Notes: generated by a model from the letters alone, not told the origin. DNA of 64,000 nt from Nocardia sp. XZ_19_385 (GCF_015355755.1 NZ_JACVEE010000006.1:186001-250000); one strand, 5' to 3'; counted from the stretch's first letter, positions 38,063 through 47,808 are shown. Program-made: numbers and translations.

Positions 38063-39541
38063 ATGGCACAAAGCTCTAAGCACGCATCCACGCGCTCGCC
38101 TCGCATCGTGATCGTCGGCGCCGGCTTCGGCGGTATCGGCCTGGCAATCAAGCTGCGGCAGGCCGGATTCGACGATCTCGTCATCTTGGAGCGGGCCGGC
38201 GACCTCGGCGGCACCTGGCAGGCCAACACCTATCCGGGCTGCGCCTGCGATGTGCCGTCCCAGCTCTACAGCTACTCCTTCGCGCCGAACCCGAACTGGT
38301 CACGCAAGTACGGCAGGCAGTCCGAGATCCTCGAGTACATCCGCGCGGTGGCGACGAAACACGATGTGCTGCAACATATCCAGTTCAACACCGAGCTGCT
38401 GGAGGCACGGTGGGACGACGCGGCGGCGCAGTGGCGGATCATCACCTCCCAGGGCGACGTCACCGCCGATTTCCTGATCTCGGCGACCGGTTTGTTCGCG
38501 GAGGCCAAATACCCGTCCGTGCCCGGCCTGGACACCTTCGAGGGCAAGACCTTCCACTCCCTGCACTGGGATCACGACTACGACCTCACCGGCAAGCGCG
38601 TCGCGGTTATCGGCACCGGAGCGTCAGCGGTGCAGTTCGTGCCCGAAATCCAGCCCGAGGTAGCCGAACTCGTGCTGTTCCAGCGGTCCGCACCCTGGAT
38701 CGTGCCCCGCATGGATCGGCGCACTCTCGGCCTGGAACGCCTGCTGCTGCGTCAGCTGCCGTTGGTGGGCAAGGCGATTCGAGGCGGCTGGTTCACCGCG
38801 ATCGAGGGCTTCGGCCTGGTCGGGTTCGTGGACAAACGCTTCCGGCACCCCTATGAGCTGCTCGGGCGGCTGCAATTGTTGCGCCAGGTCCGAGATCCGG
38901 AGCTGCGGCGGACCCTGACCCCCGATTACATGATCGGCTGCAAGCGCGCCATCTTCTCCGACTCTTATCTGCCCGCCCTCGACCAGCCCAATGTCGAGGT
39001 GGTGACCGACGGCATCGCCGAAGTGCGGCCGCACTCGATCGTCCTGCGTGACGGCAGCGAACGGCCCATCGACGCCATCATCTTCGGCACCGGATTCACC
39101 GCCACCCCCAGCGCTTTCGAACGATTCATCAGCCGGGACGGTCTGTCGATGGCCGAGCTCTACCGCAAACAGCCGCAGAGCTACCTCGGCGCCACCCTCG
39201 CCGGATTCCCCAACTTCTTCTGCACGCTCGGGCCGTTCGGCGCCGCGGGCAACCAGTCCGCCATCTTCATGATCGAATCGCAGATCGCCTACATCGTGGA
39301 CGCCCTGACCACCGTGCGGACCCGGGGCGTCCGCCGTGTCGAAGTGAAACCGCAAGTCCAGCAAGCTTTTCTGGACGAAATGGACCAGCGCAGCGCGGCC
39401 ACGGTCTGGGTCACCGGCGGCTGCACCGGCTACTACCAAACCCCCGACGGCCGCAATGCCGGGCTCTATCCCAACTGGAGCTTCCAATATCGGCAGCGCA
39501 CCAGCCGATTCGATATCGACTCCTACGAGGTGAACGCATGA
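38063..39541 (+). CDS. Flavin-containing monooxygenase (Baeyer-Villiger type)
   Basis: A 492-residue FAD/NADPH monooxygenase. The FAD fingerprint is IVIVGAGFGGIGLAIKL, the BVMO-like motif region is GGTWQANTYPGCACDVPS, and the NADPH fold is VAVIGTGASAVQFVPEI. The FATGF-like motif is represented by IIFGTGFTATPS. Such enzymes insert oxygen next to ketones or oxidise heteroatoms. The arrangement BVMO then SDR resembles the mycobacterial mymA-type theme, though the rest of that operon differs. The ATG at 38063 is chosen by homology; the SDR gene overlaps its end as ATGA. Confidence 0.92.
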   Translation: MAQSSKHASTRSPRIVIVGAGFGGIGLAIKLRQAGFDDLVILERAGDLGGTWQANTYPGCACDVPSQLYSYSFAPNPNWSRKYGRQSEILEYIRAVATKHDVLQHIQFNTELLEARWDDAAAQWRIITSQGDVTADFLISATGLFAEAKYPSVPGLDTFEGKTFHSLHWDHDYDLTGKRVAVIGTGASAVQFVPEIQPEVAELVLFQRSAPWIVPRMDRRTLGLERLLLRQLPLVGKAIRGGWFTAIEGFGLVGFVDKRFRHPYELLGRLQLLRQVRDPELRRTLTPDYMIGCKRAIFSDSYLPALDQPNVEVVTDGIAEVRPHSIVLRDGSERPIDAIIFGTGFTATPSAFERFISRDGLSMAELYRKQPQSYLGATLAGFPNFFCTLGPFGAAGNQSAIFMIESQIAYIVDALTTVRTRGVRRVEVKPQVQQAFLDEMDQRSAATVWVTGGCTGYYQTPDGRNAGLYPNWSFQYRQRTSRFDIDSYEVNA

Positions 39542-40407
39542 TCGACATCGGGCCACTACGCCGAATCACCGGTGCGCGCTACGACATCCGCGGCAAGACG
39601 GTGCTGATCACCGGAGCGGGCCAGGGCATCGGCAGCGCCCTCGCCGGCGTCCTGCATCAGCGCGGCGCTGCGCTCGCCCTGGTCGATATCGACGAAACCC
39701 GCGCTCGCACAGTCGCTTCCGAGCTCGGTGACCGCACCTTGCCGATCGGCGCCGACGTCACCGACCGGGACGCCATGACCGCGGCGATCGCCCGCACGGC
39801 CGAGCACTTCGGCCGCCTCGACGTCGTGGTCGCCAACGCCGGGGTCGTGCCGAAACCGGCCACCCTGCGCACCATGGACGCCCGCAGCTTCGATCACGTC
39901 CTCGGCGTCAACCTCACCGGCGTCTTCAATACCGTCCACCCGGCGCTGGACCACATCGTCAGCGCGCGTGGACATGTCGTCGTCGTTTCATCGTGCGCCG
40001 CCTTCGCGCCGGGCATGGGCGGCTCCCCCTACATGATCAGCAAGGCCGGGGTCGAACAACTCGGCCGGGCCCTGCGCGTGGAACTCGCCCCGCACCGGGC
40101 GACCGCGGGCATCTCCTATTTCGGCATCGTCGACACGGAAATGACCCACGCCACCCTCGATCGCGACGACCTCGGCCGCGCCATCGACAACCTGCTGCCC
40201 TGGCCGCTGAACGTCCGCATCACCGCGGCCGAGGCCGCCCGCGTCATCGCCGACGGCATCGGCCGCCGCGCCGCCCGCACCATCGCCCCCGCCGGGTGGG
40301 AACCCTACGCGCTACTGCGCGGCATCATCAATATCGCGCTGGATCATCAGCTGACCCGCGACCCGCGCGTAGCCCGGCTGATCCGTGTTTTGGAGAACGC
40401 GGCCTGA
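39538..40407 (+). CDS. Short-chain dehydrogenase/reductase
   Basis: A 289-residue classical SDR. The cofactor loop is VLITGAGQGIGSALA, NADB acidic residue ALVDIDE (suggesting NAD+), NAG motif VVANAGVV, and catalytic Ser-Tyr-Lys in VVSSCAAFAPGMGGSPYMISKAG. A C-terminal extension carries LRGIINIALDHQL. It is the last gene of the operon and likely interconverts the alcohol and ketone that the upstream monooxygenase uses. Its 3' end converges on the TetR gene with 4 bases between. Confidence 0.92.
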   Translation: MIDIGPLRRITGARYDIRGKTVLITGAGQGIGSALAGVLHQRGAALALVDIDETRARTVASELGDRTLPIGADVTDRDAMTAAIARTAEHFGRLDVVVANAGVVPKPATLRTMDARSFDHVLGVNLTGVFNTVHPALDHIVSARGHVVVVSSCAAFAPGMGGSPYMISKAGVEQLGRALRVELAPHRATAGISYFGIVDTEMTHATLDRDDLGRAIDNLLPWPLNVRITAAEAARVIADGIGRRAARTIAPAGWEPYALLRGIINIALDHQLTRDPRVARLIRVLENAA

Positions 40408-40411
40408 CGTT

Positions 40412-41026
40412 TCAGCCGGCGACGATCGGCAGCAGGTAGGTCCGAGCGAAATCGGCCATCTCCGAATCGGATTCGAAGCGCACCGTGATGTCCGGCAGCA
40501 GGATGAAGGAGTGCACCACCCGGCAGGCGACCTCCATACGCGTCATGACATCCGGGATCTCGGGCAGTAACCCGAGTTCGGTGGCCTGCTGCGCCGCCGC
40601 CGCGGCGGCCGCGACCGACAGGGTGAACGCGGTCGAGCCCTCGGTGGTGAGGCTCGCGATCACCCGCTCCGGTTCCAGGGTCATCATGCGCTGCGCCAGT
40701 GCGTGCTGACGCCAGCGCGACAGCACGGTGACGAACATGTCGGCCACCAGGTCGGCGGCGTTGTCGTGCCGACCGGGGAGTTTCGCCAGTTCCGCGAGCA
40801 CCGCGCCGACCTCGCGACTCACTACGGCCTGCACCAGGTCGTCGCGCGACCCGACCCGGCGATAGATCGTCACCCGATCTACCCCGGCCCGGCGCGCGAC
40901 ATCCTCGATGGTCGTCTTCTTGAACCCCACCAGCTCGAACTGCACGAGCGCCGCGTCCAGGATCCGCGATTCGATGCTGTCTTCGGCATCCTTCGGGGTC
41001 ACAGGGGGTTTCGACGCAGCGGGCAC
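40412..41026 (-). CDS. TetR-family regulator of the adjacent redox operon
   Basis: A 204-residue TetR repressor. The helix-turn-helix (ILDAALVQFELVGFKKTTIEDVARRAGVDRVTIYRRVG in segments) is at residues 20-60; the ligand domain is mostly helical with Ala-rich stretches. The GTG at 41026 lies 7 bases after a TAGTGT -10 box, giving a leaderless start; the frame stays open to 41104 but that part is promoter. The operator overlapping its -35 also occurs before the operon at 36095, so it should repress both itself and the operon. Confidence 0.87.
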   Translation of the reverse strand: MPAASKPPVTPKDAEDSIESRILDAALVQFELVGFKKTTIEDVARRAGVDRVTIYRRVGSRDDLVQAVVSREVGAVLAELAKLPGRHDNAADLVADMFVTVLSRWRQHALAQRMMTLEPERVIASLTTEGSTAFTLSVAAAAAAAQQATELGLLPEIPDVMTRMEVACRVVHSFILLPDITVRFESDSEMADFARTYLLPIVAG

Positions 41027-41033
41027 CTGGCCG

Positions 41034-41082
41034 ACACTAGCAAACCAGCCAGCTTCTGCAACACTCACCACCCATTTGTTGC
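41034..41082 (-). promoter_or_regulatory. TetR promoter with overlapping GCAACA-N13-TGTTGC operator
   Basis: On the minus strand TTGCAG (41056-41061) and TAGTGT (41034-41039) form a -35/-10 pair with a 16-base spacer. The palindrome GCAACA-N13-TGTTGC at 41058-41082 overlaps the -35, as expected for autorepression, and matches the site at 36054-36078. Confidence 0.65.
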
Positions 41083-41139
41083 TTATACGCCGATCCGCAC
41101 CCACGAATGGGCGCGGATCGGCAGACAGGGCGTGAGTTT

Positions 41140-44100
41140 CTAGCTCGGCAGACCCGCTTCGATGGCCTCGATGATGCGCGGGCGGAGCTCGTCGGCGCGG
41201 ATGACCGCGTCGACCGAACCGACCTCGACGGCACGGCGAATGTCGTGCACCTTGTCGAATTCCGCCGCCACATTGGCGATCTTCTCCGCACGGACCGAGG
41301 ACCGGAGCTCACCGAGCTCGGCCGTCAGCGCCGCCCGGTCGGTGCCCGACGCGCTCGAGGCGCGGGTCTCCAGCTCCCGCACGCGCGCGTCGGCCGCGGT
41401 CCGCGTGTTGACCTCACCGGCGAACACCACCGCGGCGGCCGGAGCGCCACCGAGCACCGAAGCGAACGAGCCGTCCACCGCGAGCACCGTCATGTTCGGG
41501 TTCAGCTTGTTCGAGAACACCACGAACGCGCCGCCGTGATACCGCGAGATCACGCAGAACACGATGGGGCCCTGGAAGTTCACGACCGCGCGGCCGATCT
41601 CGGCGCCGTACTCCAGCTGCAGCTTCCGCAGCGACTCCGGCGAACCGTCGAAGCCCGACAGGTTCGCCAGCACGACGAGCGGACGATTTCCGCTGGCCGC
41701 GTTGATGGCTCGCGCCGTCTTCTTCGACGACCGCGGGAACAGGGTGCCCGCGGTGTAGGTGTCCGGGCCGTCGGTGGACGGGAAGCCCCGGCGCGGGATC
41801 CCGCGGGACTCGATGCCCAACAGGCAGACCGGGATGCCGCCGAGATGCGCGTCCAGCACCACGGACGTCTCGGCGTCGGCCATGCCCGCCCAGCGTTCCA
41901 GGACCGGGTGGTCCTGGTCGGCCACCGCGCGCATCACGGTGCGAATATCGAAGGCCTTCTTGCGATCCGGATTGGCGGTGGCGGAGAAGATCTCGCCGAC
42001 GGTGCTGAAGTCGCTGCCCGCGAGCTCGTGCGGGAAGCTCGAGACATCGCGATCGACCGGGTCGCTGGTCTCGGACCGGCGCGGACCGGCCTCGCCAGGT
42101 GCGACGTAGGTGTGGTCGTAGTGCGCCATCAGCACGTCGCGCGCGGCGGGCAGGCTCGGCGCCCAGTACTGCGCCTCACCGTTCGGGCCCATCACGCGGT
42201 CGTAGCCGCCGATACCGAAGTTGTCCTCCGCCGAGACGCCGCCGGAGAAGTCCAGCGCCTGCTTGCCGGTGAGCACCATCGCGGAATCCGGGGTCATCAC
42301 CAGGATGCCCTTGGTGTGCATGAGCATCGTGGCCTCGGCGTTCCAGTACGGCTGCGCGCCGACGTTGATGCCGGCGACCACGATGTTGATCTCACCGCCG
42401 TCCTGGGTGAACTCGACGATTCGCTTCAGCGCGGCCGCCACCCAGTCCATATTCTCGGTGCCGGACTCCATGGAGATCCGGGCGCCGGAGGACAGCGCGT
42501 ACCACTCCACCGGCACCTGCATCCGCTCGGCCAGGTCCAGCGCGGCGATCACGCGGCGGCACTCCGGTTCCGACAGCGCGCCGAGCGATTTCGTCGGGTC
42601 GCCGAGCAGCGCCACCCGGGTGACACCCTCGGGATACCGCTCGGTCTTCGTCGAGACCACACCCGTGACGATCGCCGCGGTGTTGCGTCCCCGGGGCCGG
42701 TCGACCGGCACCAGCGTATGGCTGGCATCGAGGTCGTACTCGGCGAATTCGCCCAGCAGGCCGGTCAATTCGTACGGGTACACGGTGTTGCGGCTGCTGG
42801 CCCGCAGCACCTTCTGCCGGTATTCGTCGATCGGCTCGACCACGTCGTCGGTCGGCTCGCCGACGGTCACCTCGGTACCGCCGTGCGAGTCGAAGGAGAT
42901 GCGCAGCGCGACCTTGGTCAGCTCGCCCGTCTCCTGATCGCGCTCGCGTGCGATGAGCAGGATCTCCTCCAGCCCGGCGCCCGCGGTCGTCGGCAGCACG
43001 TGCCCGCCGATGATCGACTGCAGCTCCGCGCGGGTGACATCGACCGGCGGCCAGATGTACATCACGATCCGGTTGGTGTTGAACCGCTTGGCCGAGGGCC
43101 GCCGCGACTGCGCCCGGCGGATGGAATCCAGGCAGGTGGCGATGGTGATCTCGGCGGTCGGCAACGCACGCAGGTTGCCGTCCTGGTCGCGCAGCGTGGC
43201 CAGGTCACGGACCTGGGCGAAGGCGATCAGGCGGTCGTCGCCCGGGTTGTCCTTCGCGACGCAGCGGTACAGGTACACCTCTTCGTCGTCGGAGGACGGC
43301 AGGCGGGTGAGGTCGAACTTGCGCAACCGCTCCATCTGCATCCGCTGCGCGATGTAGGGATGCAAGCCGCGGATCAGCCGCTCCTCGGCCATGCCGGTGG
43401 CGGACGGACGGAAGGTGACATGGTGGTGCATGACCGCACCGCCGCTGCCCGCGACCGTGGCGGTGATCCGGTGCACCTGATTCGGCAGCGGATGCGCGCC
43501 GATGGCCTCCTGCAAGGCAGCCGCCATCGCGTCGAAATCGTCGGGCTGGTCCTCCCAGCTCAGGTAGATGTCGACGTCCACTGACGCTGCGCTGCTGGCC
43601 AATTCGCTGAGTCCGCGCAGGGTGGCGCCCAAGGCGTCGTAGCGCACCGCGGCCGACACCAGGCTCAGGCCCTCGCGTTCGGCGATCACGAAGGTGCAGC
43701 CGTCGGCCTGCTGGGTGCGCAGGCCGGTGAGGCCCTTGTTGCCGTAGTACCGGCGGGTCAGCACCTCCAGCATGACCGTGTTGTCCTGGCTGCCGCGCTC
43801 GAGGCGCTGGCCGAGCAGCCGCACCAGCGGCTCGGTGCTGCGGACCATGTCGGCGACCCGGTCGGCGCGATCGGCCGAGTCCGGATGCGCGTCCAGGTAG
43901 GTCAGGTGCTTACGGACGTTGGTATAGACCCGGGCCCGGTTGCGCCGCAACAGCGGACGGCCGTACCAGGCGTAGACCACGCCGCGCGCAAGATCGGCGA
44001 TCACCGGGAAGCGCACCTGCGTCGCGGCCATCAAGCGCTCCAGCGCCAGACCGACCGGGTCACGCAGCACACCGTCCGGGACCGGCTCCTGCAGCCATTC

Positions 44101-46602
44101 GCGCAACAGCGTCGTGATGACGGGAACCGTCTCCGCAAGACGTTGCTGGGCCAGGAAGACCCGGAACACCGCGGCTTCCAGCTCAGGAGAACGATCCAGC
44201 TCGGCGATGCCGTAGTGGCCCAGCGCCTTGGCGAGCTTGTCCTGGAACGACTCCGGCAGTCCGGCCCGCTCCACGTCCAGGCTCTGCAGGTAGGTGTGGA
44301 AGAACTCGCGGGCGCTGTGCACGTGCCCCTGGCTGTCCTCGCCGAACACCCGGCTGTGGCTCAGGTCGGCGAGATCGGCGAACACGTCGACGAGTTCGAG
44401 TTCCTCGGCCAGCGGGCGGCGGCCCTCCTGGATCGCCGTGCGGCGGGCGACGAGGTAATCGTCGAGCACCCGGCGTTCGTCGTGCGGGTCGACGTCGAAG
44501 CCCAGCAGCAGGCTGCGCAGGTTCTCCTGGCCGCGGGTGGTGCGCTCCTGCTCGATCTGCGCGGGCCCGTCGGGCAGGTCCAATTCGACGGTGCCGACGG
44601 CGGTTTCGTCCTCGGCCTCGTCGTCATCGGCAATCGGCTCCAGCCGCAGCAGCGGGGCACCGGTCTCGACCTGGGTGCCGACGGAGACGGTGCATTCCTT
44701 GAGCCGCGCCTTGAACGGCGCGCGCAGCACCGTTTCCATCTTCATGCTCTCCAGCACCAGAACCGGTGCGCCCGCCTCGACCTCGTCGCCGACCGCCAGC
44801 GGGGTGGCGACGACCAGCGCGGGAGCGGGCGAGCGAACGACACCGCCCTCGTCGCGGCTGACCCGATGCGTCACGCCGTTGACATCGACCAGGTGGATGG
44901 TGCCGTGCGTGCCGGTGACCAGGCGGTACCGGATGCCGTTGACCACGATCTGGCCGGTGAACTTGTCGACCCGCTCCAGATCGACGTCGGCCGTGCGCAT
45001 TTCGGCGCCCGCCTCGATGCCGATGCGGAACCGGTGCGCGCCGATGCGGGCGACGCGCACCCGATAGGTGACGCCGCGCAGCTTCAGGTCGAGCGGCCGG
45101 CCGCTGTCGTGCTGCACCTGGGGGCGACCGCCGGAGGCGGTGGACAGCAGGCGCTGCTGCTCGAGCCGTTCGTCTTCCTCGTAGGCCTCGATGGCGGCAG
45201 CGGCTAGCGCGACGGCCGAATGCCGATGCGAGACCAGCCGGCCCTCGCCACGGACCCGATCGATCCAGCCGGTGTCGGCGCTGCCGTCGATCACCTCGGG
45301 CTGGTTCAGCAGGTCGAGCACGAAACTCTTGTTGGTGGCGCCGCCCTCGATGATCACGCGGGTCTGCGCCATCGCCCGGCGCAGCCGGCCCAGGGCCTGC
45401 TCCCGGTTCTGGCCGTAGGCAATGATCTTGGCGATCATCGAATCGAAATCGGCGGGGATGGTGTCGCCCTCGCTGACGCCGGTGTCGACGCGGATGCCGG
45501 GTCCGGCAGGCAGATCCAGTCGCTGGATGCGGCCCGGCGCGGGCGCGAAGTCCCGATCGGGGTCTTCAGCGTTCAGGCGCGCCTCGATGGCGTGCCCACG
45601 TTCGGCGGGCGGCTCACCCTCCAAGCGGCCACCGGAGGCCACGTGCAGCTGCGCGCGCACGAGGTCGAAATCGGTGGTGACCTCGGTGATCGGATGTTCG
45701 ACCTGCAAACGGGTGTTGACCTCGAGGAAGGCGAACAGCTTGTCCCCGGGGTGGTAGAGGAATTCGACGGTCGCCGCGCCGCGGTAACCGACCGCGATCG
45801 CGAGCCGCTCGGCCGAAGTCTTGAGCTCGGCGACCTGCTCTGGGCCCAGCACCGGCGAGGAGGACTCCTCGATGACCTTCTGGTTGCGCCGCTGCACCGA
45901 GCAGTCGCGGACGCCGAGCGCCCACGCGGTGCCCTGACCGTCGGCGATCACCTGCACCTCGACGTGCCGCGCGCCGGTGACCAGGCGTTCCAGGAACACC
46001 ACGCCACTGCCGAACGCACGCACCGCCTCCTGGCGGGTGCGCTCGTAGGCATCGACGAGGTCGCCTTCGTTCGTGACGACCCGGATGCCGCGGCCACCGC
46101 CACCGGCGGTCGCCTTCAGCATCAGCGGGTAACCGATCTCGGTGGCGGCGGCGAGCGCGGCCTCCACGGTCTCGACCGCGCCGCGGCTCCACGGCGCGAC
46201 GGGCACGCCGACCTCCTCGGCGATCAGCTTCGCGCCGATCTTGTCGCCGAGTTTGCGCATCGCCTCCGGGCTGGGGCCGATGAAGGTGACGCCGATCTGG
46301 TCGCACAGTTCCGCGAACGCGGGATCCTCCGCGACGAAACCCCAACCGACCCACGCGGCTTCGGCGCCGGTCGCGACCAGCGCTTTCTCCAGCGCTTTGA
46401 GGTCCAGATACGGGCGCGCCGAGGCTGGGCCGAGGTCGTAGGCGTGATCGGCCTCGCGCACGAATGTCGCGGTCCGATCGACATCGGTGTAGAGGGCGAT
46501 GGTTTCGATCGACCGCCCAGTCTCCGCGGCGAGATCCCGCACGGCATGGATGAGCCGCATAGCGGCTTCACCCCTGTTGACGATGGCGATGCGGTTGAAC
46601 AC
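41140..46602 (-). CDS. Single-chain acyl-CoA carboxylase (biotin carboxylase, BCCP, carboxyltransferase)
   Basis: An about 1820-residue protein holding all parts of an acyl-CoA carboxylase. Residues 1-450: biotin carboxylase (FNRIAIVNRGEAAMRLIHA; ATP-grasp loop KATAGGGGRGIR; EVNTRLQVEHPITE). Residue 621 is the biotinyl Lys in VLESMKMET. A central region of about 600 residues resembles the ACC central domain of eukaryotic enzymes. The last 550 residues are the carboxyltransferase (INIVVAGINVGAQPYWNAE, FPRSSKKTARAIN, PLVVLANLSGFDGSPES). The GTG at 46602 follows AAGGAG; an in-frame ATG at 46623 precedes that site. It is larger than the 120-kDa mycobacterial long-chain acyl-CoA carboxylase. The substrate is unknown; acyl-CoA dehydrogenase is encoded upstream. 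Confidence 0.93.
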   Translation of the reverse strand: MFNRIAIVNRGEAAMRLIHAVRDLAAETGRSIETIALYTDVDRTATFVREADHAYDLGPASARPYLDLKALEKALVATGAEAAWVGWGFVAEDPAFAELCDQIGVTFIGPSPEAMRKLGDKIGAKLIAEEVGVPVAPWSRGAVETVEAALAAATEIGYPLMLKATAGGGGRGIRVVTNEGDLVDAYERTRQEAVRAFGSGVVFLERLVTGARHVEVQVIADGQGTAWALGVRDCSVQRRNQKVIEESSSPVLGPEQVAELKTSAERLAIAVGYRGAATVEFLYHPGDKLFAFLEVNTRLQVEHPITEVTTDFDLVRAQLHVASGGRLEGEPPAERGHAIEARLNAEDPDRDFAPAPGRIQRLDLPAGPGIRVDTGVSEGDTIPADFDSMIAKIIAYGQNREQALGRLRRAMAQTRVIIEGGATNKSFVLDLLNQPEVIDGSADTGWIDRVRGEGRLVSHRHSAVALAAAAIEAYEEDERLEQQRLLSTASGGRPQVQHDSGRPLDLKLRGVTYRVRVARIGAHRFRIGIEAGAEMRTADVDLERVDKFTGQIVVNGIRYRLVTGTHGTIHLVDVNGVTHRVSRDEGGVVRSPAPALVVATPLAVGDEVEAGAPVLVLESMKMETVLRAPFKARLKECTVSVGTQVETGAPLLRLEPIADDDEAEDETAVGTVELDLPDGPAQIEQERTTRGQENLRSLLLGFDVDPHDERRVLDDYLVARRTAIQEGRRPLAEELELVDVFADLADLSHSRVFGEDSQGHVHSAREFFHTYLQSLDVERAGLPESFQDKLAKALGHYGIAELDRSPELEAAVFRVFLAQQRLAETVPVITTLLREWLQEPVPDGVLRDPVGLALERLMAATQVRFPVIADLARGVVYAWYGRPLLRRNRARVYTNVRKHLTYLDAHPDSADRADRVADMVRSTEPLVRLLGQRLERGSQDNTVMLEVLTRRYYGNKGLTGLRTQQADGCTFVIAEREGLSLVSAAVRYDALGATLRGLSELASSAASVDVDIYLSWEDQPDDFDAMAAALQEAIGAHPLPNQVHRITATVAGSGGAVMHHHVTFRPSATGMAEERLIRGLHPYIAQRMQMERLRKFDLTRLPSSDDEEVYLYRCVAKDNPGDDRLIAFAQVRDLATLRDQDGNLRALPTAEITIATCLDSIRRAQSRRPSAKRFNTNRIVMYIWPPVDVTRAELQSIIGGHVLPTTAGAGLEEILLIARERDQETGELTKVALRISFDSHGGTEVTVGEPTDDVVEPIDEYRQKVLRASSRNTVYPYELTGLLGEFAEYDLDASHTLVPVDRPRGRNTAAIVTGVVSTKTERYPEGVTRVALLGDPTKSLGALSEPECRRVIAALDLAERMQVPVEWYALSSGARISMESGTENMDWVAAALKRIVEFTQDGGEINIVVAGINVGAQPYWNAEATMLMHTKGILVMTPDSAMVLTGKQALDFSGGVSAEDNFGIGGYDRVMGPNGEAQYWAPSLPAARDVLMAHYDHTYVAPGEAGPRRSETSDPVDRDVSSFPHELAGSDFSTVGEIFSATANPDRKKAFDIRTVMRAVADQDHPVLERWAGMADAETSVVLDAHLGGIPVCLLGIESRGIPRRGFPSTDGPDTYTAGTLFPRSSKKTARAINAASGNRPLVVLANLSGFDGSPESLRKLQLEYGAEIGRAVVNFQGPIVFCVISRYHGGAFVVFSNKLNPNMTVLAVDGSFASVLGGAPAAAVVFAGEVNTRTAADARVRELETRASSASGTDRAALTAELGELRSSVRAEKIANVAAEFDKVHDIRRAVEVGSVDAVIRADELRPRIIEAIEAGLPS

Positions 46603-46671
46603 TCGCCGGCTCCTTCCGTCCATTGGCTTAGATTGCCCCTAGGTAAGCACGTTCACTGCATGATCTGCGAG

Positions 46672-47808
46672 TTACTCGTCGGTCACCTGCAGCACTTCAC
46701 GGCCGATTTCGCCGGCCATCACCTCGGTCGAGTAGGCCATCAGCTGGCCGGCTTCGGCATCGCGCAGGTGGCGTTGGATCGGAGATTGTTTCAGGTAGCC
46801 CGAGGCTCCGCCCACTCGGACGCCCAATTGCGCGACCTCGACGGCGACCTTGTTGGCCAGATACTTCGCGCGCATCAAGGTCGGAAAGAAGCTGGGAATT
46901 CCGTTATCCGCCTCGACGAGTCCGCGGTCGTAGAGCGCATGTGCCGCGGCCAAACGAGATTCGACGTCGGCCACTTCGAATTGCACCCACTGCTGATGGG
47001 AGAGCGGCTTGCCCAGGATCACCCGCGAACGCGCGTGCTCTGCCAGTGCGCTCAATGCCGCGTCGGCGATGCCGAGCGAGATGGCGGGCAGACCGGCCGG
47101 AATCGTCTGGAAGTCGGTGTAACCCGGTGCGCGGCCTCGGTACTCGGCGCGCAACACGGTGTTGTCGAAAGCCAGGAGCTGGCTACGGGTGGCGCGCAGG
47201 CCCAGGGTGTCCCAGATCGGGATGACCGATACCGACGGGTCGGGCAGCGGGACGCCGAAGAAGGTCGGCACGTCGTCCACCCGGGCGTTGACGATCAGGT
47301 AGTCGGCGATCTCGGCGCCGGAGACGAATCGCTTCGCACCCGTGAGGGACCAGCCGCCTTCGGCTGGAAGTGCGTCCTGCTGCGGGTTGAGGAAGCGGTT
47401 GCCGCTGGCCGGTTCGGACAGCGCGTTGGCGAACCGCTTTCCGGCCAGGAATTCCTGGGCAAAGAACGGCCCCAGAGTCTCGGCGGTGAATTCGGCGAGG
47501 CCGACGCCCGCTCCCGCGTGCATCAACCAGATCGTCGCGGTGGAGGGGTCGGCCTTGGCGAGAATGCGTAGTAGCTGTCCGAATGCCAGATAGCTCAGGC
47601 CGGTCCCGCCGACCGACTTCGGCAGTACCGCCGCGTCCGCCCCGGCCTTATGTAGCGCCTCCAGATGCCCGACCGCGATCTCGGCTCGGTCGTCGTACTC
47701 CGCCGCTTCGGCGGCGAATCCGACGGCAAGCTCGGAGACCCGCTCGAGCAGGTGCTTTTCGGCTGCGGGTAACGACATGGGGTGCTCGTTAATGGTCACG
47801 AATTGCAT
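46672..47808 (-). CDS. Acyl-CoA dehydrogenase-family flavoprotein
   Basis: A 378-residue member of the acyl-CoA dehydrogenase superfamily. The N-terminal helical domain contains GADAAVLPKSVGGTGLSYLAFGQLL, the middle beta domain FANALSEPASGNRF and GWSLTGAKRFVSGAE, and the C-terminal helices GVRVGGASGYLKQSPIQRHLRDAEAGQLM. No clear catalytic Glu is seen at the usual position, and the sequence resembles the DszC/HpaB-like monooxygenase-related branch as well as dehydrogenases. Together with the carboxylase 69 bases downstream it probably belongs to an acyl-CoA pathway. The start at 47808 is uncertain; a GTG at 47799 and an ATG at 47778 are alternatives. Confidence 0.83.
   Translation of the reverse strand: MQFVTINEHPMSLPAAEKHLLERVSELAVGFAAEAAEYDDRAEIAVGHLEALHKAGADAAVLPKSVGGTGLSYLAFGQLLRILAKADPSTATIWLMHAGAGVGLAEFTAETLGPFFAQEFLAGKRFANALSEPASGNRFLNPQQDALPAEGGWSLTGAKRFVSGAEIADYLIVNARVDDVPTFFGVPLPDPSVSVIPIWDTLGLRATRSQLLAFDNTVLRAEYRGRAPGYTDFQTIPAGLPAISLGIADAALSALAEHARSRVILGKPLSHQQWVQFEVADVESRLAAAHALYDRGLVEADNGIPSFFPTLMRAKYLANKVAVEVAQLGVRVGGASGYLKQSPIQRHLRDAEAGQLMAYSTEVMAGEIGREVLQVTDE

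Noticed and set aside
41107..43584. Open frame of 825 codons on the plus strand opposite the carboxyltransferase region
   Set aside because: Antisense shadow of the carboxylase; no recognisable motif.
45220..47571. Open frame of 783 codons on the plus strand opposite the carboxylase and acyl-CoA dehydrogenase
   Set aside because: Composition is that of an antisense shadow (long, Gly/Arg/His-rich, no domains); the opposite strand encodes recognisable enzymes.
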